A DNA stretch of 64,000 bases from positions 4,619,501-4,683,500 of the forward strand of contig NZ_JACHBR010000001.1 of assembly GCF_014200435.1 (NCBI RefSeq). Reading direction: 5' to 3'. The position numbers were made by a program, and so were the translations under genes. This DNA is from Sphaerisporangium krabiense. GTDB lineage: Bacteria; Actinomycetota; Actinomycetes; Streptosporangiales; Streptosporangiaceae. Below are positions 7,777-16,570 of the stretch, piece by piece. The notes under the pieces were generated by a model. That model did not search any database. It was given only the letters and a program-made list of their open reading frames with translations, and was not told where the DNA came from. Within the stretch, counting starts at the first letter, position 1; each line of letters starts with the position of its first letter.

Positions 7777-8730
7777 ATGCCCCTGCATCCGGAGGCGCAA
7801 GAAATAGTGTCACGCGCCGCCATCCTGGGCCAGGGCGAGGCTCCCGCCGTCCCAGCCAGCGCGGCGGAGATGCGCGAGCAGTTCCGTCAGGTCTGGTCGA
7901 TGCCGGATGATCTCCCGTCCGTCGGCGGCGTGGTCGACACCGTCTTCCCCGGCCCCGCCGGAGACGTGCCGATCCGCGTCTACACGCCGGAGGGAGAAGG
8001 TCCCTTCCCTGTCTTCGTGTGGTTCCACGGCGGTGGCTGGACGATCGGCTCTCTTGACGAGAACGAGGTCTCCTGCCGTACGGTGTGCGCGGGCGCGAAC
8101 GTCGTGGTGGTGTCCGTGGACTACCGGCTCGCGCCGGAGAACCCCTACCCCGCCGCGGCGGAGGACTGCTACGCCGCCGTGCGGTGGGTCCACGAGAATC
8201 CGGAGGCCGTCAACGCCGACCCGGCGCGGATCGCCGTCGGAGGGGAGAGCGCCGGAGGCAACCTCGCCGCCGTCGCCGCGCTCAAGGCCAGGGACCTCGG
8301 AGGCCCGCGACTGGCACTGCAAGTGCTCGTGTCTCCCGTGCTCGGCCACCCGGACGACGGACGGGCGTCGTATCGGGACTACTCGGAAGGATACTTCCTC
8401 TCGAAGGCCAGCATGGATTGGTTTTTCACGACATACCCCCGCGACGCGCGCGACCTGGAGGACCCGTACCTCCTGCCGCTGCGCGCCAAGGACCTGTCGG
8501 GCCTGCCCCCGGCCGTGGTCCTCGGCGCCGAGTACGACGTGCTGCGCGACGAGGGTGAGGACTACGCCGAGGCGCTCCGCGCCGCAGGCGTCCCCGTGGA
8601 CATGGTCCGCTACGAGGGTCTGATCCACGGCTTCTTCGGCTTGCTGTCCCGCGAGCTGTCGGACTCCGCCAAGGCACACCGGCGGGTCATCGACGCTCTG
8701 CGGGCGGCGTACGCGAAAGGCGATCGATGA
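7777..8730 (+). CDS. Alpha/beta hydrolase-3 (hormone-sensitive-lipase family) esterase
   Basis: 317 residues with the HSL-family signature: HGGGW at 84-88 forms the oxyanion hole, GESAGG at 156-161 places the nucleophile at Ser158, and the catalytic Asp (YDVLRDEG) and His (LIHGFF) follow at the usual spacing. The family hydrolyses short to medium acyl esters or related substrates in the cytoplasm. It opens the transport operon and overlaps the next ATPase gene by 4 bases (ATGA), so it is expected to act on what the importer brings in. Start fixed by GGAGGT nine bases upstream. Confidence 0.88.
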   Translation: MPLHPEAQEIVSRAAILGQGEAPAVPASAAEMREQFRQVWSMPDDLPSVGGVVDTVFPGPAGDVPIRVYTPEGEGPFPVFVWFHGGGWTIGSLDENEVSCRTVCAGANVVVVSVDYRLAPENPYPAAAEDCYAAVRWVHENPEAVNADPARIAVGGESAGGNLAAVAALKARDLGGPRLALQVLVSPVLGHPDDGRASYRDYSEGYFLSKASMDWFFTTYPRDARDLEDPYLLPLRAKDLSGLPPAVVLGAEYDVLRDEGEDYAEALRAAGVPVDMVRYEGLIHGFFGLLSRELSDSAKAHRRVIDALRAAYAKGDR

Positions 8731-9461
8731 GCGGGCCCCTGCTCGCCCTGGACGGCGTGAGCATCAACCGGGGCGAAGTCCCCATCGTCCATGACGTGAC
8801 CTTGGCCGTCCGGCCCGGTACGATCACCGTTGTCCTCGGGGCCAACGGTGCGGGCAAGACGACTTTGATGGACGGAATCGCCGGGCTGGCCCAGGTGACA
8901 TCAGGAACGATCCAGCTGGGGCAGGCCCCCATCGGCAAGCTGCCGACCTACAAGCGGGCGCAGGCCGGCCTCGGCTACGTCGAGCAGGCCCGCACGGTCT
9001 TCCGCAGCCTCACGGTCGAGCAGAACCTCAACGTCTCCAAGGCCGGCGACGGCGACCTCGGCATGGCCTACGGTCTCTTCCCCGAGCTGGAGAAGCGCCG
9101 CAACCTGCAGGCCGGGCACCTGTCCGGCGGCGAGCAGCAGATGCTGGTCATCGGCCGCGCGCTGGTCTCCTCTCCCAAGCTCGTGATGATCGACGAGATG
9201 TCCCTGGGCCTCGCGCCCGTGATCGTCCGCCGCCTCATGAACGCGGTGGCGGACCTGCTGCAGTTCGGGATCTCCGTGCTGCTCATCGAGCAGTTCGCCA
9301 ACCTCGCGCTCGACGTCGGCACCCACGCCTACGTGCTGCGCAAGGGCCGCGTCGTCTTCGACGGGCCGTGTACGGAGCTGCGCGGCGACGCCGACCGGCT
9401 CCACGAGTGTTACTTCGGCTCGGTGGACGCCGGCGCCGGTGAGGAGGGCCTGGCTCGATGA
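8727..9461 (+). CDS. Branched-chain-amino-acid-type ABC transporter ATP-binding protein (LivF-like)
   Basis: 244 residues with a full ABC ATPase set: Walker A GANGAGKT at 38-45, signature LSGGEQQ at 132-138 and Walker B LVMIDE at 152-157, followed by the LivF-type ending with a switch His region. It powers import by the permeases encoded downstream. It overlaps both neighbours by 4 bases (ATGA at each end), so expression is translationally coupled to the esterase and the LivM-LivG fusion. Clusters of this kind often import aromatic acids or amides rather than leucine; the catabolic context favours that, but the ligand is not determinable. Confidence 0.9.
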   Translation: MSGPLLALDGVSINRGEVPIVHDVTLAVRPGTITVVLGANGAGKTTLMDGIAGLAQVTSGTIQLGQAPIGKLPTYKRAQAGLGYVEQARTVFRSLTVEQNLNVSKAGDGDLGMAYGLFPELEKRRNLQAGHLSGGEQQMLVIGRALVSSPKLVMIDEMSLGLAPVIVRRLMNAVADLLQFGISVLLIEQFANLALDVGTHAYVLRKGRVVFDGPCTELRGDADRLHECYFGSVDAGAGEEGLAR

Positions 9462-11185
9462 CGGCCATCGACAAACGAACGTGGGGGATCGGCCTCGGCC
9501 TCGCCGTGGTCGCCTGCGTCCTGGTCCCGAACGTTCTCTCGTCCTACTGGATCTACCTGGCGATCACCGCCATGGTCAGCGCCGTGATCATGCAGAGCTT
9601 CGGCGTGATCGTCGGCCGGGCCGGGGTCATGTCCCTGTGCCAGATGTCCTTCGCGGCGATCGGCGCGTGGGTGGTACTGCGGCTCAACCTCAGCGACGCC
9701 CCCGGCGGCTTCCTGCTCTGGCTGGTGATCGGCGGCCTCGCCGCCGTCCCCGTGGGCGTGGCGATCGGCCTGCCCGCGCTGCGCATCCGCGGGGTCAACC
9801 TCGCCGTCGTCACCTTCGGCTTCGCGGTGTCCGCGGACATCGTGCTCAACGCCAACCAGTTCCCGGGCACCGAGGAGCTGAAGACCCTCAACCGCCCCAG
9901 CATGTTCGCCAGCAACGGCAAGTTCTTCATCCTCGTGGTGATCGTGTTCGTGCTGCTGGCCGTCCTGCTGGAGTTCTTCAACCGGACCAGGATCGGCATG
10001 TCCTGGCGTGAGCTGCGCTACTCGGAGCGGGCCGCGGCCGCGCACGGCACGTCGGTGGCGCGCAGCAAGCTCGCCGCCTTCGCGCTCAGCGCGTTCATCG
10101 CCGGCGTCGGCGGCGGGCTGATGGCGGGTCAGCTCGGCCTGGTCGTGGCGAGCAACTTCTCCATGGGGCAGTCGCTGGCCCTGTTCGCCGTGGCCATCCT
10201 CATCGGCCCGCACCACACCGAGGGTGCGATCATGGGCGGCGTCTTCGGCGCCGTCATGGCGACGATCCTGGACAAGCTGAAGCTCCCGCAGGACCTGGGG
10301 GGCCTGCTCTTCGGCTTCTTCGCGATCTTCGCCCTGCGCACCGGCGTCAGCCAGACCGACTTCACCCGGGCACGCAAGCGGGAGGCCGAGGGCCGCAAGG
10401 TGCTCGCGGCGCTCCCCGAGCGCAACGAGTCGGAGAAGGCCGGACCCGTCGTCGCCCCGCCCGTGGGTGGCGCGCCGCTCCTGGAGGTGCGCGACCTGAC
10501 GGTCCGCTTCGGCGAGGTCGTCGCGGTGGACGGCGTCAACCTGACGATCCCCGACGGGGGAGTCGTCGGGCTCATCGGCCCGAACGGCGCCGGCAAGTCG
10601 ACCTTCATCGCCGCCGTCACCGGCTTCCTCGCCGGCTACGAGGGCAACGTCGTGCTCGCCGGCCAGTCGATCGACCGGCTCTCGCCGAGCGCGCGGGCCC
10701 GCCTGGGGCTGCGCCGCACCTTCCAGACCACGACGATCGCGCCGGAGCTCACGCAGTACGAGTACCTGACGATCGGCGCGGGCCGGAAGCTGTCCAAGCA
10801 GGAGGCCGACGAACTGCTCGACTTCTTCGGGTGCCCTCCTGGGGAGGTACCCGTGTCCATCGTGGACGTCGGCACCCGCCGGCTGCTGGACGTGGCCGCC
10901 GCCATCGCGGCCCGGCCGAAGGTCGCGCTGCTGGACGAGCCGGCCGCCGGGCAGTCCGCGGCCGAGTCGCTCACGCTGGGACGCCGCCTCGCCGAGGTGC
11001 CGAGCCGGTTCGGTGTGTCGATCCTTTTGGTCGAGCACGACATGGAACTCGTCCGTGCCGCATGCGCTAAGGTGACCGTCCTCGACTTCGGCCATGTGAT
11101 CGCCTCGGGCCCCACCCGAGAGGTCCTGGACGATCCGGCCGTCATGGCGGCCTACCTTGGCACTGCGGATGTACCCCTCGTCTGA
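9458..11185 (+). CDS. Fused LivM-type permease and LivG-type ATPase
   Basis: 575 residues. About 1-310 form a LivM-like permease with multiple hydrophobic helices and the SERAAAAHGTSVARSKLAAF coupling segment. After a charged linker, about 343-575 form a LivG ATPase with Walker A GPNGAGKS near 374 and LLDEP near 490. The fusion of permease and ATPase is known in this transporter family. In the ATPase half the signature motif position reads VDVGT (469-473) instead of LSxGE, and the helical region before it is short. The LivF partner has an intact signature, so the transporter is probably asymmetric, with one degenerate ATP site. Confidence 0.88.
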   Translation: MTAIDKRTWGIGLGLAVVACVLVPNVLSSYWIYLAITAMVSAVIMQSFGVIVGRAGVMSLCQMSFAAIGAWVVLRLNLSDAPGGFLLWLVIGGLAAVPVGVAIGLPALRIRGVNLAVVTFGFAVSADIVLNANQFPGTEELKTLNRPSMFASNGKFFILVVIVFVLLAVLLEFFNRTRIGMSWRELRYSERAAAAHGTSVARSKLAAFALSAFIAGVGGGLMAGQLGLVVASNFSMGQSLALFAVAILIGPHHTEGAIMGGVFGAVMATILDKLKLPQDLGGLLFGFFAIFALRTGVSQTDFTRARKREAEGRKVLAALPERNESEKAGPVVAPPVGGAPLLEVRDLTVRFGEVVAVDGVNLTIPDGGVVGLIGPNGAGKSTFIAAVTGFLAGYEGNVVLAGQSIDRLSPSARARLGLRRTFQTTTIAPELTQYEYLTIGAGRKLSKQEADELLDFFGCPPGEVPVSIVDVGTRRLLDVAAAIAARPKVALLDEPAAGQSAAESLTLGRRLAEVPSRFGVSILLVEHDMELVRAACAKVTVLDFGHVIASGPTREVLDDPAVMAAYLGTADVPLV

Positions 11186-11230
11186 TCAACCCCCGAACCT
11201 CTCCAACAACCCCCCAGGAAAGCGGCAGTA

Positions 11231-12382
11231 ATGAAGCGTTCTCTCACCAGCATCGTGGCGGTGGCCGCCCTCGCCCTGGCCACCTCCGCCTGCGGCGGCG
11301 ATAGCGGAACCGACGGCCCCATCAAGATCGGCGCCATCAACGGCATCACGGGCCTGTTCCAGACCCCCGAGGTCCCGAAGGCCGTCCAGGCGGTCTTCGA
11401 CGAGGTCAACAAGGCGGGCGGCATCAACGGCCGCAAGCTGGAGTTCATCAGCAAGGACGACGCGATGAACCCGCAGCGGTCCACCGAGGCCGCGATCGAC
11501 CTCATCGAGTCCGAGGAGGTCGTGGCGCTGGTCGGGTCCTCCAGCGCCGTCGACTGCGGCCTCAACCGCGCCACCTACAGTAACAACAAGATCGTATCAA
11601 TTCCCGCGGTCGGCGTCGACGCGACGTGCTTCAGCAGCCCGAACATCGCCCCGGTCAACCCGGGTCCGTTCAAGCTGATCACGGCGATGCTCTACTACGC
11701 CTCCGAGACCCTGAAGCGCGACAAGGTGTGCATGTACTACACCGTGCTCCCGGGCAGCGGCGGCGGCATCGAGACCGCCATCAAGGAGTGGACCGACATC
11801 ACGGGCAAGTCCCTCACGGTGAAGGACCTGTCGGTCGGCCAGGGTGACCCGACGCCGTACCTGGTCAAGGCCAAGGCGGCCGGCTGCCAGGCCATCCTCT
11901 ACAACGCGCAGGTCGGCCCGTGGTTCGCGCAGGCGGCCACGCAGGGCATGACCGACGTCGACTTCATCATGGGCGCCAACAGCTACACCGACGCCAACGC
12001 CGCGCTCATCCCCGCGAAGATCAACGCCTACGCGGGCACCGAGTGGCAGCCGTACACCGACGCCACGCTGCCGGGCAACGAGCGCTGGTCCAAGATCGTC
12101 GACGCCAACAAGATCCAGCGGACGGCGTTCAGCCAGGGCGCGGTCATGGCGGCCGACGTCTTCGTCGAGGTTCTCAAGGGCATCAAGGGTGACATCACCC
12201 GCGAGTCGGTCACCAACGCCTTCAAGAACATGAAGCCCATCCAGTACCCGATGGTCGGCACGCCCTACGTGTTCGGACCGGGCAACGCGCACAACCCGAT
12301 CGAGGGCAGCCGCTTCGTCAAGGTTCTGAACGGTAAGTGGCAGGTCCTTCCCGAGGGCTTCATCGTCCCCGGCAAGAACTAG
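11231..12382 (+). CDS. Periplasmic-type substrate-binding lipoprotein of the Liv importer
   Basis: 383 residues. A lipoprotein signal peptide is visible: basic MKR, a hydrophobic Ala/Leu/Val stretch and TSACGGD with the acylated Cys. The mature protein has the type I periplasmic-binding fold of the LivJ/urea/amide group (IKIGAINGITG, GGINGRKLEFI, ALVGSSSAVDCG). It is tethered outside the membrane and delivers the ligand to the LivH/LivM permease. It lies 45 bases after the LivM-LivG fusion with an AGGAAAG ribosome site. Cysteines at the DCG and ATCF segments could form a disulfide. Confidence 0.9.
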   Translation: MKRSLTSIVAVAALALATSACGGDSGTDGPIKIGAINGITGLFQTPEVPKAVQAVFDEVNKAGGINGRKLEFISKDDAMNPQRSTEAAIDLIESEEVVALVGSSSAVDCGLNRATYSNNKIVSIPAVGVDATCFSSPNIAPVNPGPFKLITAMLYYASETLKRDKVCMYYTVLPGSGGGIETAIKEWTDITGKSLTVKDLSVGQGDPTPYLVKAKAAGCQAILYNAQVGPWFAQAATQGMTDVDFIMGANSYTDANAALIPAKINAYAGTEWQPYTDATLPGNERWSKIVDANKIQRTAFSQGAVMAADVFVEVLKGIKGDITRESVTNAFKNMKPIQYPMVGTPYVFGPGNAHNPIEGSRFVKVLNGKWQVLPEGFIVPGKN

Positions 12383-12414
12383 CCCTCGGGCGTTTTCCAG
12401 AAGGAGTCTGTCCG

Positions 12415-13287
12415 ATGCTGAACTCCATCATCGCCGGCCTGACCAGCGGCGGGGTCTACGCCCTGCTGGGCCTGTGCGTGGTGCTGACCTATCGGCTCGT
12501 CGCCGTGGTCAACTTCGCCATGGCCGCCACCGGCGCCGTGGGGGCGTTCACGATGGTGTCGCTGACCGAGGCCGGGCTGAACGTGTGGCCCGCCCTCATC
12601 CTCGGCGTGGCCGCGGGAGCGGCCCTGTCGGGGCTGCTCGGCGCGGTGCTCGTCCGCTGGTTCTCCGGGCACGACGAGCGCACCAAGGCGGCCGTCACGG
12701 TCGCGATCTACGTGGCCCTCATGGCCGCCGGCCTGCGGATCTTCGGCAACAACACGTCGGGCGCCCGCAACTTCCCGCGGCCGTTCGACTCGCCCGCCTT
12801 CACCGTGGGCGACGTCGTGGTCCCGCAGGCGGTGCTGGTCTCGCTCGCCTTCGCGGTGCTGATCACCGTCGGCGTGGGACTCCTTCTGAGCAGGACGGGA
12901 GTGGGCCTGCGCCTGCAGGCCCTCTCCGAGCGCCCCGAGACCGCGCAGGTCGTCGGAATCCCGGCCCCCCGCCTCGCCATGGCGGTGTGGGTGGCCATCG
13001 GCGCCCTGACCACGCTGGTCATCCTCATCGTGGCGCCCCGCCTGGGCGGCGACTTCTCCACGCTGGGCGGCCTCATCGCGACCGCGCTCGCGGTCGCGAT
13101 GGTGGGGGCCTTCCGCAGCCTCCCGCTCACGCTCCTCGGCGGAATCCTGCTCGGCTGCCTGGAGGGCTTCGCCGCCTTCTGGGAGCCCGTGCAGCAGTAC
13201 CGGGGCGTGGTCCCCTTCCTGGTGATCCTCGTCCTGCTGTGGTGGCGCAGCCGCCACGAGGTCTGGGACACCGCGCACAGCAGATAA
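12415..13287 (+). CDS. Branched-chain-amino-acid-type ABC permease (LivH-like)
   Basis: 290 residues, very hydrophobic, with about eight predicted membrane segments and the LivH N-terminus (SIIAGLTSGGVYALLGLCVV). The SERPETAQVVGIPAPRLAM segment matches the ATPase-coupling loop of the family. AAGGAG 9 bases before the ATG fixes the start, which lies just past the binding-protein stop. It completes the importer encoded by 8727-13287. Confidence 0.88.
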   Translation: MLNSIIAGLTSGGVYALLGLCVVLTYRLVAVVNFAMAATGAVGAFTMVSLTEAGLNVWPALILGVAAGAALSGLLGAVLVRWFSGHDERTKAAVTVAIYVALMAAGLRIFGNNTSGARNFPRPFDSPAFTVGDVVVPQAVLVSLAFAVLITVGVGLLLSRTGVGLRLQALSERPETAQVVGIPAPRLAMAVWVAIGALTTLVILIVAPRLGGDFSTLGGLIATALAVAMVGAFRSLPLTLLGGILLGCLEGFAAFWEPVQQYRGVVPFLVILVLLWWRSRHEVWDTAHSR

Positions 13288-13306
13288 CCGATCGGAGATT
13301 CACCGC

Positions 13307-14416
13307 ATGTCAGTTCCCACAGCGACCCGCGCGGCCGTCCTGACCGCCCACGGGGAGCCGCTGGCCATCGAGGAGCTTCCGCTGCCGGGCGAGATCGAGC
13401 CCGGCGCGGCGATCGTCAAGGTCGACTGCGCGACGCTGTGCGCGACCGACGTGCACATCTGGACCGGCGCCATGTCGTTCCCCGGGATGCTGCCCATGGT
13501 GCTCGGCCACGAGATGGTCGGCACCGTGGTCGCGGCCGGGGCGGGGACGGCCGACGCCCTCGGCCGCCCCGTCCAGCCCGGGCAGCGCATCGGCTGGTCG
13601 GAGTCCACCTGCGGCCACTGCTACGGGTGCACGGTCGTCCGCAACCCCGTGGCCTGCTCCAACCGCGGGTACGGCTTCCTCCAGCGGTCCGACCGCTTCC
13701 CGTACTCCACCGCCGGTCTGGCCGAGTACGACTACGTCACGCCGGGCGCGCAGAAGCTGCTGCTGCCCGAGGACGTGAAGGACACCTGGGCGGCCAGCGC
13801 AGGCTGCGCCGTCAAGACCGTGCTGCACGCCTTCGACCGCGCGGGAGGCGTTCGCATCGGGTCCACCGTCCTCGTCCAGGGCGCCGGAGCGCTCGGCATC
13901 GTCGCCACGGCGGTGGCGAGCGCCTCCGGCGCCCGCACGGTCATCACCGTCGGCGCGCCGGACTCCCGGCTCGAACTGGCCAAGCGGTTCGGCGCCGACG
14001 TCACCATCGGCCTGGACGGCGACGCCGAGAGCAGGCGCGCCGCCGTCATGGAGGCCACCGGCGGGCGCGGCGCCGACCTCGTGCTCGACCTCGCCGGCGC
14101 GCCCGGCATCGGCGCCGAGGCCGTGGACGCCGCCGCGTTCGGCGGCACCTTCGTCATCGTCGGCACCACCGGCCCCCGGCCCGACCCCCTCGCGCTCGGG
14201 ACGATCATGGGCAAGGAGCTGAACGTCCTCGGCTCCCTCAACGGCGACATCGGCGACTACCACGACTCCGTGGAGTTCCTGCGGACGTTCCAGTCGCGCT
14301 TCCCGTGGGACGCGCTGTTCAGCGCGCCCGTCGGGCTCGGCGGCGCCTCCGAGGCGCTGGCCGCCATGTCGCGCCTGGAGCAGGTCAAGGCCGTCGTCCA
14401 CCCCTGGCTTCCCTGA
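13307..14416 (+). CDS. Zinc-dependent alcohol dehydrogenase (MDR family)
   Basis: 369 residues. The catalytic-zinc residues Cys45 and His68-Glu69 (LGHEMVG) and the four-Cys structural zinc loop starting STCGHCYGC near 100-116 are complete. The Rossmann motif VQGAGALGIVA follows. Medium-chain dehydrogenases of this kind oxidise alcohols with NAD(P). It begins 20 bases after the permease stop with a GGAG ribosome site, so it may be read from the transport operon, and it precedes a second aldo/keto-reductase-like gene. Substrate unknown. Confidence 0.88.
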   Translation: MSVPTATRAAVLTAHGEPLAIEELPLPGEIEPGAAIVKVDCATLCATDVHIWTGAMSFPGMLPMVLGHEMVGTVVAAGAGTADALGRPVQPGQRIGWSESTCGHCYGCTVVRNPVACSNRGYGFLQRSDRFPYSTAGLAEYDYVTPGAQKLLLPEDVKDTWAASAGCAVKTVLHAFDRAGGVRIGSTVLVQGAGALGIVATAVASASGARTVITVGAPDSRLELAKRFGADVTIGLDGDAESRRAAVMEATGGRGADLVLDLAGAPGIGAEAVDAAAFGGTFVIVGTTGPRPDPLALGTIMGKELNVLGSLNGDIGDYHDSVEFLRTFQSRFPWDALFSAPVGLGGASEALAAMSRLEQVKAVVHPWLP

Positions 14417-14433
14417 TCCTCACTTCTCCCACC

Positions 14434-14483
14434 CCGGCGGATTCACGCCGTGCGGCGTGTTCCGCATGCCGTGAATCCGCCGG
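14434..14483. terminator. Strong hairpin between alcohol dehydrogenase and second aldo/keto reductase
   Basis: Perfect 14-base arms (CCGGCGGATTCACG / CGTGAATCCGCCGG) flank a 22-base loop that can itself pair. No T tract follows. It may terminate or attenuate transcription between 13307-14416 and the next gene, or stabilise the upstream mRNA. Confidence 0.6.
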
Positions 14484-14523
14484 TGACACCGCTGTCCGCA
14501 CCACCGCACGACCGAGGAGTCCG

Positions 14524-15504
14524 ATGTCCGAGCGAACCTCCGAGCGAAATAAGGTCGTCCCTCTGCGCAGGGCCGGCACCCACGGCCCCGAGGTCTCCCT
14601 GCTGTCCCTCGGGTCCTGGCACACCTACGACCGCATGCACTTCGAGGACGCCGTGGCCATGATCCGCCACGCCGTCGACCTCGGGATCAACCTGTTCGAC
14701 GTCGGCGTCTACGGGTTCCCCGGCATGCCGCCGGTGTTCACCGACGTGCTGTTCTCCGCGATGATCCGCGCCGCCGGCGTGGAGCGCGACGAGTACGTGC
14801 TGTCCTCCAAGATGTGGCTGGAGCCGTACCCGGAGATGTCGCTGCGCGAGCAGCTCGACCGGGCCCTGTTCCGCGTCGGCCTCACCCACGCCGACATCGT
14901 GATCCTCGGCGACATCCGCCGCGACGACCTGGACCTGCGCCGCCTGGCCGAGGACCTGGCCGCGCTGGAGTCCGACGGCGTCATCGGCTGCTACGGCGTC
15001 AACAACTGGTCGGCCACCTCGATCCTCACCCTCAGGGAGCACGCCCTGGCGGCCGGGTCGCCCGGCCCCCAGATGGCGCAGCTCAAGTACAGCCCTTCCC
15101 GCCGCTCGATCGCCGACGGCGAGCCCTTCAAGGAGGTGTGGGGCGCCGGCATCACCCTGGAGGCGTCCGACGTCATGGAGGGCGGCATCCTGGTGGGCAA
15201 GACGGGGGAGAGCCGCCAGGTCGGCCGCGACCCCGGCGACATCAGGCAGCGCATCGTGGAGTCGGCGCCGAAGCTCGCCGCCGTGGCCGCGGACCTGTCG
15301 GCCAGCCCGGCGCAGCTCTGCGTCGCCTTCGCGCTCAGCCACCCGGCGACCAGCACGGTGCTGTTCGGCGCCAGCCGCATGGAGCAGCTCGTCGACAACG
15401 TCGCCGCGCTGGAGCTGCTGAACCGGGTCGGCGCGGACCGCATCCGCGAGCTGGTCACCCCGTTCTGGGCGGACAAGGACGCGGTCGACCCCGAGGGCCC
15501 CTGA
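14524..15504 (+). CDS. Aldo/keto-reductase-fold protein with non-canonical tetrad (paralog 2)
   Basis: 326 residues, clearly paralogous to the protein at 5246: shared LGSW.TYDRM/NTWDRM, NLFDV..Y, GVNNWSA, AQLKYS..RRS, EASDVMEGGILVGK and LFG(A/V)S segments. Asp59, Tyr63 and Lys96 are at equivalent positions, and the catalytic-His position lies in ILGD and has no His. The retained deviation in both copies suggests a distinct subfamily with a changed mechanism. GAGGAG upstream of the ATG supports this start; the frame's longer upstream extension is only a shadow through the dehydrogenase. Three bases separate its stop from the converging ligD-like gene. Confidence 0.78.
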   Translation: MSERTSERNKVVPLRRAGTHGPEVSLLSLGSWHTYDRMHFEDAVAMIRHAVDLGINLFDVGVYGFPGMPPVFTDVLFSAMIRAAGVERDEYVLSSKMWLEPYPEMSLREQLDRALFRVGLTHADIVILGDIRRDDLDLRRLAEDLAALESDGVIGCYGVNNWSATSILTLREHALAAGSPGPQMAQLKYSPSRRSIADGEPFKEVWGAGITLEASDVMEGGILVGKTGESRQVGRDPGDIRQRIVESAPKLAAVAADLSASPAQLCVAFALSHPATSTVLFGASRMEQLVDNVAALELLNRVGADRIRELVTPFWADKDAVDPEGP

Positions 15505-15507
15505 CCC

Positions 15508-16458
15508 TCAGCCCCGTCGCGCGCGGGCGCGGCGTTTGCCCTCGTGCATGGCCTGCACGCGGGCGACGGGGATCGTGTGGCCCTCCTCCACCAGGTCGGC
15601 GGGCAGCCGCTGCGGGGCGGGCATGAGCGCCGCCCACGGGTCGGCGTCCGCGACCAGGCGGGCCGCCGTGCGCAGGGTGAAGTCGCCCGGCGCGACCCGG
15701 TCCAGCTCCTCCCACGCCACGGGGAACGACACCGGCACGCCGGGACGGATACGCGGGCTGTAGGCGGCGGCCACGGTCGCGCCTCCGGCCCGGGTCGAGT
15801 CCAGGAAGACCTTGCCGCCGCGGTCCTCCCGGATGAACGCCGTCGTGGCGAGCGCCGGGTCCAGCCGCTCGGCGCGCGCGGCGACCGCCCGGGTGGCCGC
15901 CGCGACGTCCTCCATGGCGGCGCCCGGCTCCAGCGGGACGAAGACGTGCACGCCCTTGGACCCGCTGGTCTTGACCGCGCCCGCGAGTCCGTCGGCGGCG
16001 AGCGCCTGACGGACGAGCAGGGCCGCCCGCACGGCCATCGCGAACGCGTCGCCCTCCGGCGGGTCCAGATCGAGGATCAGGTGGGTGGGCGAGTCCAGGC
16101 GATCGGCCGTGACCAGTCCCGGGTGGTACTCGACGGCCCGCTGGTTGGCGAACCACAGCAGCGTGCGCCGGTCGTCGCACAGGGCGTAGGAGACCTCGCG
16201 CCGCGAGGTCTCCGCCCACAGCGTCACCGTCCGCAACCAGTCCGGGGCGTACTTCGGGACGTTCTTCTGCATGAACGGCTCCTGGCCCTGGCGCACACGG
16301 ATCACCGAGAGCGGCCGCCCGCGCAGCGCGGGCAGGATCCGGTCGGCGACGGCGTCCAGATAGTCGACCAGGTCACGCTTGGTCGCGCCCGCCCCGTCGA
16401 AGAGCGGCTGGTCGAGATTGGTGAGCGGCACTCCGTCCCGCGTCTCGTCGGTGGTCAC
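15508..16458 (-). CDS. ligD: Stand-alone LigD-type polymerase domain protein (NHEJ primase-polymerase)
   Basis: 316 residues corresponding to the polymerase domain of DNA ligase D, an archaeo-eukaryotic-primase-like nucleotidyltransferase that fills ends during non-homologous end joining. Supporting motifs are LILDLDPPEGD (two metal-binding Asp), KTSGSKGVHVFVPL and KVFLDSTRAG with the third acidic residue. Actinomycetes commonly encode this domain separately from the ligase and Ku. The GTG at 16458 is chosen because upstream codons are promoter-like and repeated elsewhere. A nearly identical 264-base piece of this gene lies just upstream. Confidence 0.87.
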   Translation of the reverse strand: MTTDETRDGVPLTNLDQPLFDGAGATKRDLVDYLDAVADRILPALRGRPLSVIRVRQGQEPFMQKNVPKYAPDWLRTVTLWAETSRREVSYALCDDRRTLLWFANQRAVEYHPGLVTADRLDSPTHLILDLDPPEGDAFAMAVRAALLVRQALAADGLAGAVKTSGSKGVHVFVPLEPGAAMEDVAAATRAVAARAERLDPALATTAFIREDRGGKVFLDSTRAGGATVAAAYSPRIRPGVPVSFPVAWEELDRVAPGDFTLRTAARLVADADPWAALMPAPQRLPADLVEEGHTIPVARVQAMHEGKRRARARRG

Positions 16459-16469
16459 CCGCCCACCAT

Positions 16470-16518
16470 GCCCACCCGGACATTCCAGGGTCAACCACGC
16501 GCGCCGCACGGGCTCAGA
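16470..16518. repeat. Left copy of a ~50-base direct repeat overlapping the ligD promoter
   Basis: This segment recurs in the same orientation at 27183-27232 with one single-base gap and about four mismatches. On the minus strand it contains TTGACC (complement of 16489-16494), a plausible -35 for ligD. The two copies bracket the RHS island. Confidence 0.75.
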
Positions 16519-16570
16519 CCACCGCCACCGCGGCCTCACGCAGCGGTCCGCTGGCGGCTTGGTTCGTCCG

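Noticed and set aside
11590-11599. ATCGTATC half-site inside the binding-protein gene
   Set aside because: Only the left half of the palindrome matches and it lies inside coding sequence as ordinary codons for Ile-Val-Ser.
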